Assembly: GCA_023442905.1 (NCBI GenBank)
Contig: JAEZWY010000169.1
Coordinates: 1 to 14,220 of the forward strand
Direction of reading: 5' to 3'
From: Bacillota bacterium
GTDB taxonomy: Bacteria > Bacillota > Bacilli > Lactobacillales > Aerococcaceae
Length of the DNA: 14,220 nt
Under the pieces are notes generated by a model that was given only the letters and a program-made list of their open reading frames with translations, had not been told where the DNA came from and did no database searches. This document shows, one piece after another, positions 8,474 to 14,220 of the stretch (the stretch's first letter is position 1; each line of letters starts with the position of its first letter). Made by a program: the position numbers and the translations under genes.

Positions 8474-8556
8474 AGATGGGATTTGAAATATCTCCCAACA
8501 TAAGTTATATTATATATGTGCTTCGCTCCCAACTTAGCACACAAGAATAACCATCT
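8474..8556. other. Possible structured RNA element after the Fic gene
   Basis: AGATGG (8474) and CCATCT (8551) could pair and enclose two smaller hairpins: GGGA/TCCC (within 8478-8496) and GTGCT/AGCAC (8518-8540). The octamer CTCCCAAC occurs twice (8492 and 8526). No ORF covers it. The pairings are short, and chance is a real alternative. Confidence 0.2.
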
Positions 8557-8612
8557 AAAGAATAATAAAAAATTCAATGTTAAACGTTATTGATGTGTTA
8601 TTCTGACAGAAT

Positions 8613-8649
8613 AGCCCTTACTTCTTAATTAGAGGTAAGGGCTTTTTTT
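8613..8649 (+). terminator. Intrinsic terminator downstream of the Fic gene
   Basis: AGCCCTTAC / GTAAGGGCT is a perfect 9-bp stem. It extends inward to 13 bp with one G-T pair, leaving a TAATT loop, and is followed by seven T. It lies 177 bases after the Fic stop, so the Fic transcript would have a long 3' region, or another short RNA ends here. Confidence 0.88.
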
Positions 8650-8657
8650 GTGTTTCC

Positions 8658-8666
8658 TGTTATAAT
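8658..8666 (+). promoter_or_regulatory. Extended -10 promoter for the 92-residue gene
   Basis: TGTTATAAT is a perfect extended -10 element (TGnTATAAT), placed just after the terminator T-tract. No convincing -35 is seen. Transcription would start near 8673, giving a leader of about 9 bases, which leaves GGTGAT as the only ribosome binding sequence. Confidence 0.45.
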
Positions 8667-8681
8667 ATATTCGGTGATAAT

Positions 8682-8960
8682 ATGAAATTAATATCAAAAA
8701 ATAAAGTAAGTAATACATTCAGCATACCTATATGGTTAAAATCAAAAGGATACACACCTAACTTTGACTATGCCATGCTGGGCAAACTTACATTATTTAG
8801 CAGACCAGCAGTTGCTTGGACTCTACATATAAATACGGGCGATCATATGGATAATTACATTTTGGTGCATAGCGCAGATAAATTCTATACGATTGGATAC
8901 GGGAAGGGCGATTATGTTAGTGTGAATAATATCCGAGAGTTCTTGGAAGAGAATTTATAA
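8682..8960 (+). CDS. Hypothetical 92-residue protein
   Basis: I do not recognise this protein. It has a basic N-terminus (MKLISKNKVSN), then a mixed, probably beta-rich body with several aromatic residues. It has no membrane segment, no Cys/His cluster and no catalytic motif I can name. The ATG at 8682 follows GGTGAT, complementary to the 3' end of 16S rRNA, by 3 bases. The gene has its own extended -10 promoter and is flanked by terminators (8613-8649 and 9083-9127), so it is a single-gene cargo unit that could be expressed from the prophage. Coding is supported by an uninterrupted frame with signals in the right place, not by homology. Confidence 0.55.
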   Translation: MKLISKNKVSNTFSIPIWLKSKGYTPNFDYAMLGKLTLFSRPAVAWTLHINTGDHMDNYILVHSADKFYTIGYGKGDYVSVNNIREFLEENL

Positions 8961-9267
8961 ATTATTCCTGTTATATGTACTTTGAAAGATAAATCGCTTA
9001 CTGTGAATATTTTGTGTAAGCAACACCTAAATCGCCTATTGTTACAGCGTTCTATAATCCCCTCACCTCCATAATATTCAACAAAGGCTTCCTGACAGTT
9101 ATAAAGGCTGTTGGGGAGCTTTTTTTTAGTTTTAATACTATACTATTAAGAAAATAGTGATGAGCTGTATTTATAAATATCGAGAGTAATATATATAACT
9201 AATAGTCATATTTTAATTGAAAAAGATTTTATATTCCCAAAATGAATAGATAACCAAATGTAACTAA
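8961..9267. other. Non-coding stretch with a possible decayed type I toxin-antitoxin locus
   Basis: No intact gene is visible. On the minus strand, 9070-9057 reads GGAGGTGAGGGGAT, an ideal ribosome binding site. It is followed by sequence (about 9056-9015) resembling the start of TxpA/BsrG-type holin-like toxins, but with stop codons and no start codon. On the plus strand, TATAAT at 9053-9058 followed by the terminator at 9083-9127 could make a roughly 60-base RNA antisense to that ribosome binding site, the layout of a type I antitoxin. The toxin relic is an inference from weak similarity. The rest (9128-9267) is AT-rich with nothing recognisable. Confidence 0.25.
9083..9127 (+). terminator. 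Strong intrinsic terminator
   Basis: A 16-bp stem (9083-9098 with 9108-9123, including several G-T pairs) around a 9-base loop ends in a run of T. It may end the 92-residue gene's transcript, or a short RNA starting near 9065. The complementary strand begins with A residues, so some reverse-strand activity is possible. Confidence 0.8.
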
Positions 9268-10638
9268 AGTATAATAATAGTAAAATTTCAATCTAAAAAA
9301 GCCTTAGATATTATCAATAAGTTTGAAAAAACAGAGCGAGGGAAATTGACGACTGATAAAGATAAAGTAGACCAAAAAGAAATAGACGATTTAAATGTAT
9401 ATGATGAAGGAAATGCATTTGTAAAAGAAGATGTTGTCGAAGAGAAAAGAGACAGCATTTTCGGTGAAAAGATTTATGAGAGAGTAGAACTAGAAGAGAT
9501 TGTCCAACATACAGATATAGGTCTTACAACACATATTCAAGTTCGAGAAAAGTTAAATGATGCACTAACCAAAGAGTTAGAGCCTAGTTTTAATAAAATG
9601 CGTACGGAATATGGACTAACTGTTAACCAACGTAAGCAAAAAGAACGTGCTGCTAAAGAAAAAATTGATAAAGCTACTGAAACTTTTGAAGCGGAATTAA
9701 AAGTACGTCAGGAGGATCGAAAAACGCAATTAGAAGATGATGGCGCATTAGAAGACCCAAAAAAAGTTGAAGAAGAAAACCAAATATTTGTTGAGGAAAC
9801 TTATAATAATCTTAAAGAAAAAATAGAAGAAATAATTTTAGAAACGACTACAGAAATCATTGAAGAACATGAAGTAAAACAAGAAAAAAAGAAAAAGAAT
9901 ACCGTTGAAGAGGATATTCGATCTAATTTACGTGGATTTTCTAGAGCCATACCTAGTTTCATTATGGCTTATGGAGATGAGGATTTAAACTTAATGAACT
10001 TTGATGAGTACGTCAGTGATGAAGTGTTTTATGATGTAACAGGTGTTACTTTAGAAGAATTTATATTCTTGCGAGATGGTGGTATGTATATCGATGATGA
10101 GGGCGAAGAACAACAATTCAGCGGTAATTTATTTAATGAAGTAGTGTTTAATGAATCAATACTTGAATTCTTACGGAAAAAATCTGAGTTATCAAATTAC
10201 TTTGAAGAGAAAGAAGAGAGTATTTATGACTATATTCCACCTCAGAATACCAATTAGATTTATACCCCTAAGTGGGTTGTTCAAAAGATGGTGCAACAAT
10301 TAGAAGATGAAAATCCAGGAATTTACGATGATTCATCTAAAACCTTTATTGATCTGTATATGAAGTCAGGGATGTACATCACTGAAGTCGTTAAAAGATT
10401 GTATAACAGTAAAGTAATCAAGTCAGAAATTCCTGATGATTATAACCGACTGAAACATATCCTAGAGAACCAAGTGTATGGATTAGCTCCCACAGAGATC
10501 ATTTATAGAATTGCAACGAGTTTTATCTTTAGTGAATTGACTGAAGGAATTAGCCAAAAGAACTTTGCACAATTAGATGCCTATCCATATGCTAAAGCCG
10601 GAACTTTAGAAAAGAAATTAGATGAAGTGTTTGAGTGA
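9268..10638 (+). pseudogene. Remnant of a helicase/methyltransferase-type restriction protein, with in-frame amber stop
   Basis: One frame runs from 9268 (after a TAA) to 10638, broken only by TAG at 10255-10257. The sequence on both sides of the TAG joins smoothly: IPPQNTN, stop, IYTPKWVVQKMV. The second part resembles the methyltransferase region of large restriction proteins that combine a DEAD/DEAH helicase with an N6-adenine methylase-like domain. YTPKWVVQKMV is the TPxxVVxxM motif, and DLYMKSGMYITEVVKRL stands where motif I (DPxxGSG) is expected. No helicase motif and no NPPY motif occur, so the front and probably the catalytic methylase half are missing. Residues about 60-200 of the remnant are a charged coiled coil. 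The TTG at 9346 has only a weak CGAGGG nearby. Fragments could still be made, but a working enzyme is unlikely. Confidence 0.72.
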
Positions 10639-10650
10639 TAGTTTATAACT

Positions 10651-10684
10651 AACCCCATATCCACTCAGAAGGATATGGGGTTTT
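10651..10684 (+). terminator. Perfect 12-bp terminator hairpin after the restriction-protein remnant
   Basis: AACCCCATATCC and GGATATGGGGTT pair perfectly around an 8-base loop, ending in TTTT. The T-run is short, so termination may be partial. The Mrr gene's ribosome binding site follows at once, so this hairpin may act as an attenuator between the two. Confidence 0.65.
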
Positions 10685-10707
10685 CAAAAAGGAGAGTTAT
10701 TTTAGTT

Positions 10708-11634
10708 ATGAAACCAAAAATTATGGATGAAATGACAACATATGATCGAGAAGATTTAATTATGAAAGCGGTTTTAAAATCTTTGATTGACTTAGGAGGA
10801 ATTGCAGAACGTAAGGATATCAAGCGTGATATATATGATAATTCTACACTTATTCCTGAAGATTATATTGATTATACTAGTAAGTCAAAACAAACTGGGA
10901 ATGAGTATAAACCATTTAATTATCAATTTAATTTTGCAATTAAACATCTAATGTTAGCTGGATTTGTAAAGTATCCAAATAGAGGTGAAGTTGAACTAAC
11001 AGAAAAAGGTCGAAAGGTTAACTTGGAAACTTTTGATCCTCTTAAAGAAGTACGTGTCATTTCAGAACCAGCAATGAAAGAAGAGTCAGAGAAAAGAAAA
11101 ACTAAGAAGCAAATAACTGAAACTGTGGAAATAGAACCTGAAGAGGAAGTAATAGATTCAGAAGGAATAGAAGAGGTCTGGAGAGCTCAACTTAATGAAG
11201 CACTCAAAAAGATGTCTCCTGATAAATTTGAAATATTTGCTAGAGGTTTGATGAATCGAATGGGGATAGAATTAGATAAATCAATCGGAATACAAGCTAC
11301 AGCAGACGGTGGGCTGGATGGATTTGGGTACATAACAGCAGATGACTTTAGAACCACTCGAGTTGCACTTCAAGCAAAACGCTGGGAAGGTAAGGTAAGC
11401 TCTCCAGAAATCGATAAGTTTCGTGGAGCAATGGATAAGTATAATGCAGAATATGGTATTTTTATAACCACCTCGGACTATACACGATCTGCAATCGAAG
11501 CATCCAGAATTGGAACACGCGTTATTACACTTATTAATGGTGATGACATATGTGACTTAGTGGCTAAGTATGAATTTTATGTTACTCCTGTAACTACGTA
11601 TGAGTTAAATGATTTTTATTTTGAAGAAGAATAA
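10708..11634 (+). CDS. Mrr-family restriction endonuclease
   Basis: This 308-residue DNase belongs to the family that includes the type IV, modification-dependent enzyme Mrr. Residues about 10-110 look like the Mrr N-terminal winged-helix domain, which would bind DNA. An acidic, Lys/Glu-rich linker follows (about 125-150). Residues about 165-290 are the Mrr catalytic domain of the PD-(D/E)xK fold. The active site is intact: D204 in GGLDGFG and Q222-A-K224, the Mrr-type QxK, followed by FITTSDYTRSA. The ATG at 10708 is preferred because an ATG at 10675 lies inside the terminator hairpin. AAAAAGGAGA sits upstream, though 13 bases away, which is long. The next gene starts 14 bases later, so the two are probably one operon. 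Confidence 0.88.
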   Translation: MKPKIMDEMTTYDREDLIMKAVLKSLIDLGGIAERKDIKRDIYDNSTLIPEDYIDYTSKSKQTGNEYKPFNYQFNFAIKHLMLAGFVKYPNRGEVELTEKGRKVNLETFDPLKEVRVISEPAMKEESEKRKTKKQITETVEIEPEEEVIDSEGIEEVWRAQLNEALKKMSPDKFEIFARGLMNRMGIELDKSIGIQATADGGLDGFGYITADDFRTTRVALQAKRWEGKVSSPEIDKFRGAMDKYNAEYGIFITTSDYTRSAIEASRIGTRVITLINGDDICDLVAKYEFYVTPVTTYELNDFYFEEE

Positions 11635-11648
11635 AAGGAGGATAACTC

Positions 11649-12341
11649 ATGGAAATTACTAAAGAAATATATGAACAAATTAAAATTGATCTCCCTAAAA
11701 TAGAGGAGCAAATGTCTTCCCGAAACGGTTCACAAAGATTATGGAAAAAACTAAGTAGTAAGTATTCAGTTTTGTTACCAGGTATTAAGGCACATATATC
11801 AAAATCTGGGAAAATTGGGGCAGGTGGAATGGAATTTGACTACCGCTCTGAACTTGAACAGTTAAAAGAAGTGATATTAGCGTATATGATTGTTAACCCC
11901 GTAGAGGGGCATTTGGATGATGAAATTCAAAATGAGGGGAAAGAAATCTTAATACAATCAGAGGTTAATTCGTTAGATAATCTCATAAATCAAAAACTTG
12001 AAGAATCAAAGTTATATATAAGATCTAAAGAATCTACTAAAAAACAAATAGCATTAGAGCAAATATGGGATGCTTTTGAGAGACTAAAAACAATTTATGG
12101 GGAAGATAAAAAAAGTTCGGTTGAAGAGTTAATTAGCCAAATCAGTAATGATTCTAAAGTTACTGTAGAATTACTTGATAAAGAATTTAGGGAGCTTACA
12201 AAAATAGGAAATGATTTTCACATTAGACATTTTGAAAATGGAAGAGAACCTTTAGAATCTGATAATTTTAGAGAGTATTTATATTTTAGAATGTTGAGCT
12301 TAATTAGTTATTGTATAAATAATCCTCAATTTAAAGGGTAA
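11649..12341 (+). CDS. Hypothetical protein with HEPN/Abi-like C-terminal domain
   Basis: This is a soluble, mostly helical 230-residue protein. The N-terminal half (about 1-130) is not recognised. The C-terminal part (about 134-225) has a pattern I associate with helical HEPN-like domains of abortive-infection proteins such as AbiJ: LEQIWDAFERLKTIYG, then ELTKIGNDFHIRHFE, then YLYFRMLSLI. R193-H194 and H191 could form an RNase-type site, but the canonical Rx4-6H spacing is not clearly present. It begins 14 bases after the Mrr gene with a strong AAAAGGAGG, so the pair is probably co-translated. Best guess is an RNase-like effector or regulator in a defence module; an inactive HEPN scaffold is equally possible. 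Confidence 0.6.
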   Translation: MEITKEIYEQIKIDLPKIEEQMSSRNGSQRLWKKLSSKYSVLLPGIKAHISKSGKIGAGGMEFDYRSELEQLKEVILAYMIVNPVEGHLDDEIQNEGKEILIQSEVNSLDNLINQKLEESKLYIRSKESTKKQIALEQIWDAFERLKTIYGEDKKSSVEELISQISNDSKVTVELLDKEFRELTKIGNDFHIRHFENGREPLESDNFREYLYFRMLSLISYCINNPQFKG

Positions 12342-12385
12342 TTAGTATCTTGAAATTTAGATACGGGAAACATTTAAAAAATATT

Positions 12386-12415
12386 TTGATAAGGATAATG
12401 AGAATTTTTTAAAAT
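12386..12415 (+). promoter_or_regulatory. Candidate promoter for the second nuclease unit
   Basis: TTGATA and TAAAAT, each one base off consensus, are separated by 18 bases. They lie in the 126-base gap after the HEPN-like gene. Transcription would start near 12421, before the dyad at 12440-12452. This makes the two downstream genes a separate unit. Confidence 0.45.
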
Positions 12416-12439
12416 AATTAATCTACTATCCATTTACAT

Positions 12440-12452
12440 AACATCTGATGTT
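12440..12452. repeat. Palindrome AACATC-T-GATGTT, possible operator
   Basis: This perfect 6-bp inverted repeat around one base lies just after the candidate promoter and directly against the ribosome binding site AAAAGGAG of the nuclease gene. A dimeric repressor bound here would block expression; a hairpin with so small a loop is unlikely. Confidence 0.25.
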
Positions 12453-12467
12453 AAAAGGAGTTTATAA

Positions 12468-13226
12468 GTGAAAATCACAAATTATATACCGACAAATGAT
12501 TGGCGAGATTTACAAAATCAGGTAAGTAATTTCTTAAATGAAGCAGGATATTCAGCTGAAACTGAAAAGGAAATTGATACTGTAAGAGGAACAGTCGAAG
12601 TAGATGTATTTGCAGCTTCTAAATATGAAATGTTAAACCAATTTATTTGTGAGTGCAAATGTTGGAATACTAATGTTCCACAAGAAAAAATTCACGCTTT
12701 TAGAACAGTTGTGAGTGATTCAGGGAGCATGCTGGGAATATTTATTGTAAAAAAAGGTTATCAGAAAGGTGCATATGAAGCAGCACGAAAAAGTAATGTT
12801 TTGTTAAAAACATGGGAAGAATTCATTGCTATGATTGAAAACCAATGGCTAATTAGAAAAATAATAAAAATAAATAAGCTTATAAGTCCTTTGGCAGTTT
12901 ACACTGATCCTTTAGATGTCCCTCTTGACAAATTGAACACTAAAAAGTTAGAACATTATCAAATTTTGAATATAGATACAATGGGCAATTACATTACTTT
13001 AAGAATGATGGATATGGATTCGATGAATAAAGATTTTATCGAATTCGATGGGATAAAATTTACTGCATATGATGATTTGTTCAATTATGCCGAAGATTAT
13101 ATCGTGAGTGTTAAGAAGCAATTTGAGAATATCTTCAGTGAGACTGAAATTGAAGAATATAAATTTGAATTCACTCCTTTCCCATTTAGATTAGCTGATG
13201 ATCTAGTAAAAGCCTTCTATGACTAG
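12468..13226 (+). CDS. PD-(D/E)xK restriction endonuclease-like protein
   Basis: Residues about 10-115 form a Mrr_cat-like nuclease domain. A helix with NQVSNFLNEAGY is followed by VEVD46VF and then the strand ICE62-C-K64, which gives the D...ExK metal-binding set. Next comes MLGIFIVKKGYQKGAYEAA, matching the conserved strand and helix after the active site. Residues about 130-252 are a separate domain I do not recognise, acidic and aromatic-rich, which could recognise a trigger or DNA modification. The GTG start at 12468 is set 7 bases after AAAAGGAG. It differs from the Mrr-like gene in having ExK where that has QxK, and in lacking the winged helix. A defence role is inferred from neighbours. 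Confidence 0.78.
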   Translation: MKITNYIPTNDWRDLQNQVSNFLNEAGYSAETEKEIDTVRGTVEVDVFAASKYEMLNQFICECKCWNTNVPQEKIHAFRTVVSDSGSMLGIFIVKKGYQKGAYEAARKSNVLLKTWEEFIAMIENQWLIRKIIKINKLISPLAVYTDPLDVPLDKLNTKKLEHYQILNIDTMGNYITLRMMDMDSMNKDFIEFDGIKFTAYDDLFNYAEDYIVSVKKQFENIFSETEIEEYKFEFTPFPFRLADDLVKAFYD

Positions 13227-13317
13227 TGACTATCAACAGATTATATTTATAACTTTTCTCTAATGTCTATAACAATAAAAAATAAAAAATAAAAATTTCT
13301 GAAAGAGGGTGAGATTA

Positions 13318-13824
13318 ATGAGCAAGACTTTAGTGAGTGATGATGATGTTAAGGAAGCATTAGGTTTAAAAGATTTTAGAAATCTTTCAAAAGATAAAAT
13401 AATGGAATTTGTTTCATTAGTACCTAATATGGATAAAGAAGTAGCTATTGAAATTATCAAACAATTTCCTTCTTTTGTAGATTTCGCAAATACTGCCGTT
13501 GGTCAGTTAAAACTCCTTGTTGATGAATCTATAAAAGCAAATGATAATAGTAATAGTACTACTCTTGATGCTTATCGCAAAATACTAGATGAATTAAGTA
13601 TTCTTCTTCATAAGGAACATATAAATGAAGAGGAGAGAAAATGGGTAATTAAAGAAATGTCTATGATTGCTGATAAAATGGCAGATAAAGATTCAGAAAA
13701 CAAAGCTTATTTAGATAATATTATTAAATATGGTGGATCATTAGCAGCTGGTGCTTTAGTATTAGGAGCAGCAATTTTAGGTGTTAAATCAGGCAATATA
13801 AAAATTCCAAATATTAAAGATTAG
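13318..13824 (+). CDS. Helical protein with one C-terminal membrane segment
   Basis: This 168-residue protein has a largely helical, charged body (about 1-135), with repeated amphipathic segments such as DKIMEFVSLVPNMDKEVAIEI. One membrane segment follows near 138-158 (GGSLAAGALVLGAAILGV), then a short tail (KIPNIKD). It has no signal peptide, so the body should face the cytoplasm with a C-terminal anchor. I do not know the family or function. The ATG at 13318 is chosen because GAGGGTGA lies at proper distance; a GTG at 13309 overlaps that site. It follows the nuclease gene by 91 bases with no clear promoter between, so the two may be co-transcribed. A membrane-acting effector or sensor of the nuclease is possible but is only a guess. 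Confidence 0.72.
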   Translation: MSKTLVSDDDVKEALGLKDFRNLSKDKIMEFVSLVPNMDKEVAIEIIKQFPSFVDFANTAVGQLKLLVDESIKANDNSNSTTLDAYRKILDELSILLHKEHINEEERKWVIKEMSMIADKMADKDSENKAYLDNIIKYGGSLAAGALVLGAAILGVKSGNIKIPNIKD

Positions 13825-13937
13825 AGTTTAAAAGGAAAAAAATTCTCAATGTCTTTTTTAAATATGTTTTAAGTGCGAGATGATTTATACGGTACTAACT
13901 TCATAAAACATAGGCGTATGCGTGAAAATCTAGTACA

Positions 13938-13960
13938 AACCATTACCAAAACCATTACCA
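13938..13960 (+). repeat. Tandem AACCATTACCA repeats, possible integrase arm sites
   Basis: The 11-mer AACCATTACCA occurs at 13938-13948 and 13950-13960, a 12-base period. Short direct repeats beside the crossover site are typical arm-binding sites of tyrosine integrases. The integrase itself is outside the window. Confidence 0.45.
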
Positions 13961-13969
13961 TATAACTAT

Positions 13970-14016
13970 AAACGTTGATGTGAAGGGGCTTGGATGAGCC
14001 CCCTCAACTCCATCAA
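13970..14016. other. Putative attachment-site region with imperfect stem-loop
   Basis: The 13825-14188 stretch holds no convincing gene. Its centre has TTGATG (13975) pairing with CATCAA (14011), and inside it GGGGCT / AGCCCC around TGGATG (13985-14002). With arm-like repeats to the left and a host-type terminator and chromosomal gene to the right, the phage-host junction probably lies here or just downstream. The exact core cannot be set without the other prophage end. I could not match the sequence to a tRNA, tmRNA or known gene end. Confidence 0.4.
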
Positions 14017-14027
14017 TATATCAAGGA

Positions 14028-14063
14028 AGTCCTCAAAGTCTCATTTGAGGGCTCTTTTCTTTA
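14028..14063 (+). terminator. Intrinsic terminator, probably of a host gene
   Basis: AGTCCTCAAA pairs with TTTGAGGGCT (10 bp, one G-T pair) around GTCTCA, followed by CTTTTCTTTA. It probably served the host gene whose 3' end is the integration target, and was displaced to this side by prophage insertion. Confidence 0.75.
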
Positions 14064-14188
14064 TATAGTAAATTGATGCATCATATATAATGCTAAATTG
14101 AGCTAATTTTTCAATTAGAGTTTTCTTCATCTCATCATATAGGCTATAATTTGAGATAGAGAATTGAAATATATTAGGAGGTTTACGG

Positions 14189-14220
14189 ATGAGAAGAGTA
14201 ATTATTGATTCGGATACAGC
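14189..14220 (+). CDS. Start of probable nucleoside hydrolase (IunH-like), partial
   Basis: Only the first 10 codons and two bases are present, reading MRRVIIDSDT and then the first two bases of an Ala codon. Ribonucleoside hydrolases begin with a strand and the metal-binding DxDxxxDD motif in this position, which fits IIDSDT. TAGGAGG lies 7 bases before the ATG, and a TATAAT at 14145-14150 may be its -10, with no good -35. It would be a chromosomal gene beyond the prophage. The identification rests on a very short stretch. Confidence 0.55.
   Translation, partial: MRRVIIDSDT

Noticed and set aside
10675..10707. ATG 10675 as the start of the Mrr-like protein
   Set aside because: It lies in the right arm of a perfect 12-bp terminator hairpin, and the extra 11 residues have no family resemblance; the ATG at 10708 follows the AGGAG.
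12345..12364. Terminator after the HEPN-like gene (GTATCT / AGATAC)
   Set aside because: The stem is only 6 bp, weak, and not followed by a T-run.
13260..13460. Reverse-strand 66-residue frame overlapping the membrane-protein gene
   Set aside because: It overlaps the better-supported forward gene and its signals, and its hydrophobic look comes from reading AT-rich DNA backwards.
13939..13960. CRISPR-like array
   Set aside because: There are only two 11-base units one base apart, with no spacers; far too short.
13970..14016. tRNA or tmRNA 3' end as the integration target
   Set aside because: GGGGCT-TGGATG-AGCCCC looks superficially like a T-arm, but the GTTCGANTC loop and CCA or acceptor pairing are absent.
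14104..14128. Terminator CTAATT / AATTAG before the last gene
   Set aside because: The stem is entirely AT-rich with a 4-base loop; the stronger terminator at 14028-14063 already serves this gap.

Overview
The window is the right-hand end of a temperate siphophage (prophage) in a low-GC Gram-positive host, most likely a member of the Lactobacillales. The evidence is the gene order (Dit, Tal, small late genes, holin pair, amidase endolysin), an SH3b cell-wall-binding domain of the lactic-acid-bacterial type on the lysin, strong AGGAGG-type ribosome binding sites, and AT-rich intergenic DNA. The genus cannot be read from the sequence.

Region 1 (1-7112) is the late operon. It runs from the C-terminus of the distal tail protein, through a 1.5-kb-codon tail-tip protein with duplicated beta-sandwich modules and a self-cleaving S74 chaperone, two small proteins, an internal terminator-like hairpin, then a lysis cassette whose genes overlap by single bases (TAATG). 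It ends at a strong intrinsic terminator at 7079-7112.

Region 2 (about 7113-13824) lies between the lysin and the putative attachment site, the usual place for phage cargo (lysogenic conversion genes). All genes are on the + strand but they form separate transcription units. They are: a class II Fic protein with its own likely promoter; a 92-residue orphan; an intergenic stretch with a strong terminator and what looks like the decayed remains of a type I holin-like toxin on the minus strand; a broken C-terminal remnant of a helicase/methyltransferase-type restriction protein, interrupted by an in-frame amber codon; an Mrr-type PD-(D/E)xK nuclease; a protein with a HEPN/Abi-like C-terminal domain; a second, smaller PD-(D/E)xK nuclease; and a helical protein with one C-terminal membrane segment. 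Together these look like an anti-phage (superinfection-exclusion) island, part eroded and part apparently intact. This cargo, especially the second nuclease plus the membrane protein, is where an undescribed defence unit would be sought.

Region 3 (about 13825-14220) has tandem AACCATTACCA repeats, a large imperfect stem-loop, a host-type intrinsic terminator, and the first codons of a probable chromosomal nucleoside hydrolase. The phage-host junction (attR or attL) most likely lies between about 13938 and 14060.
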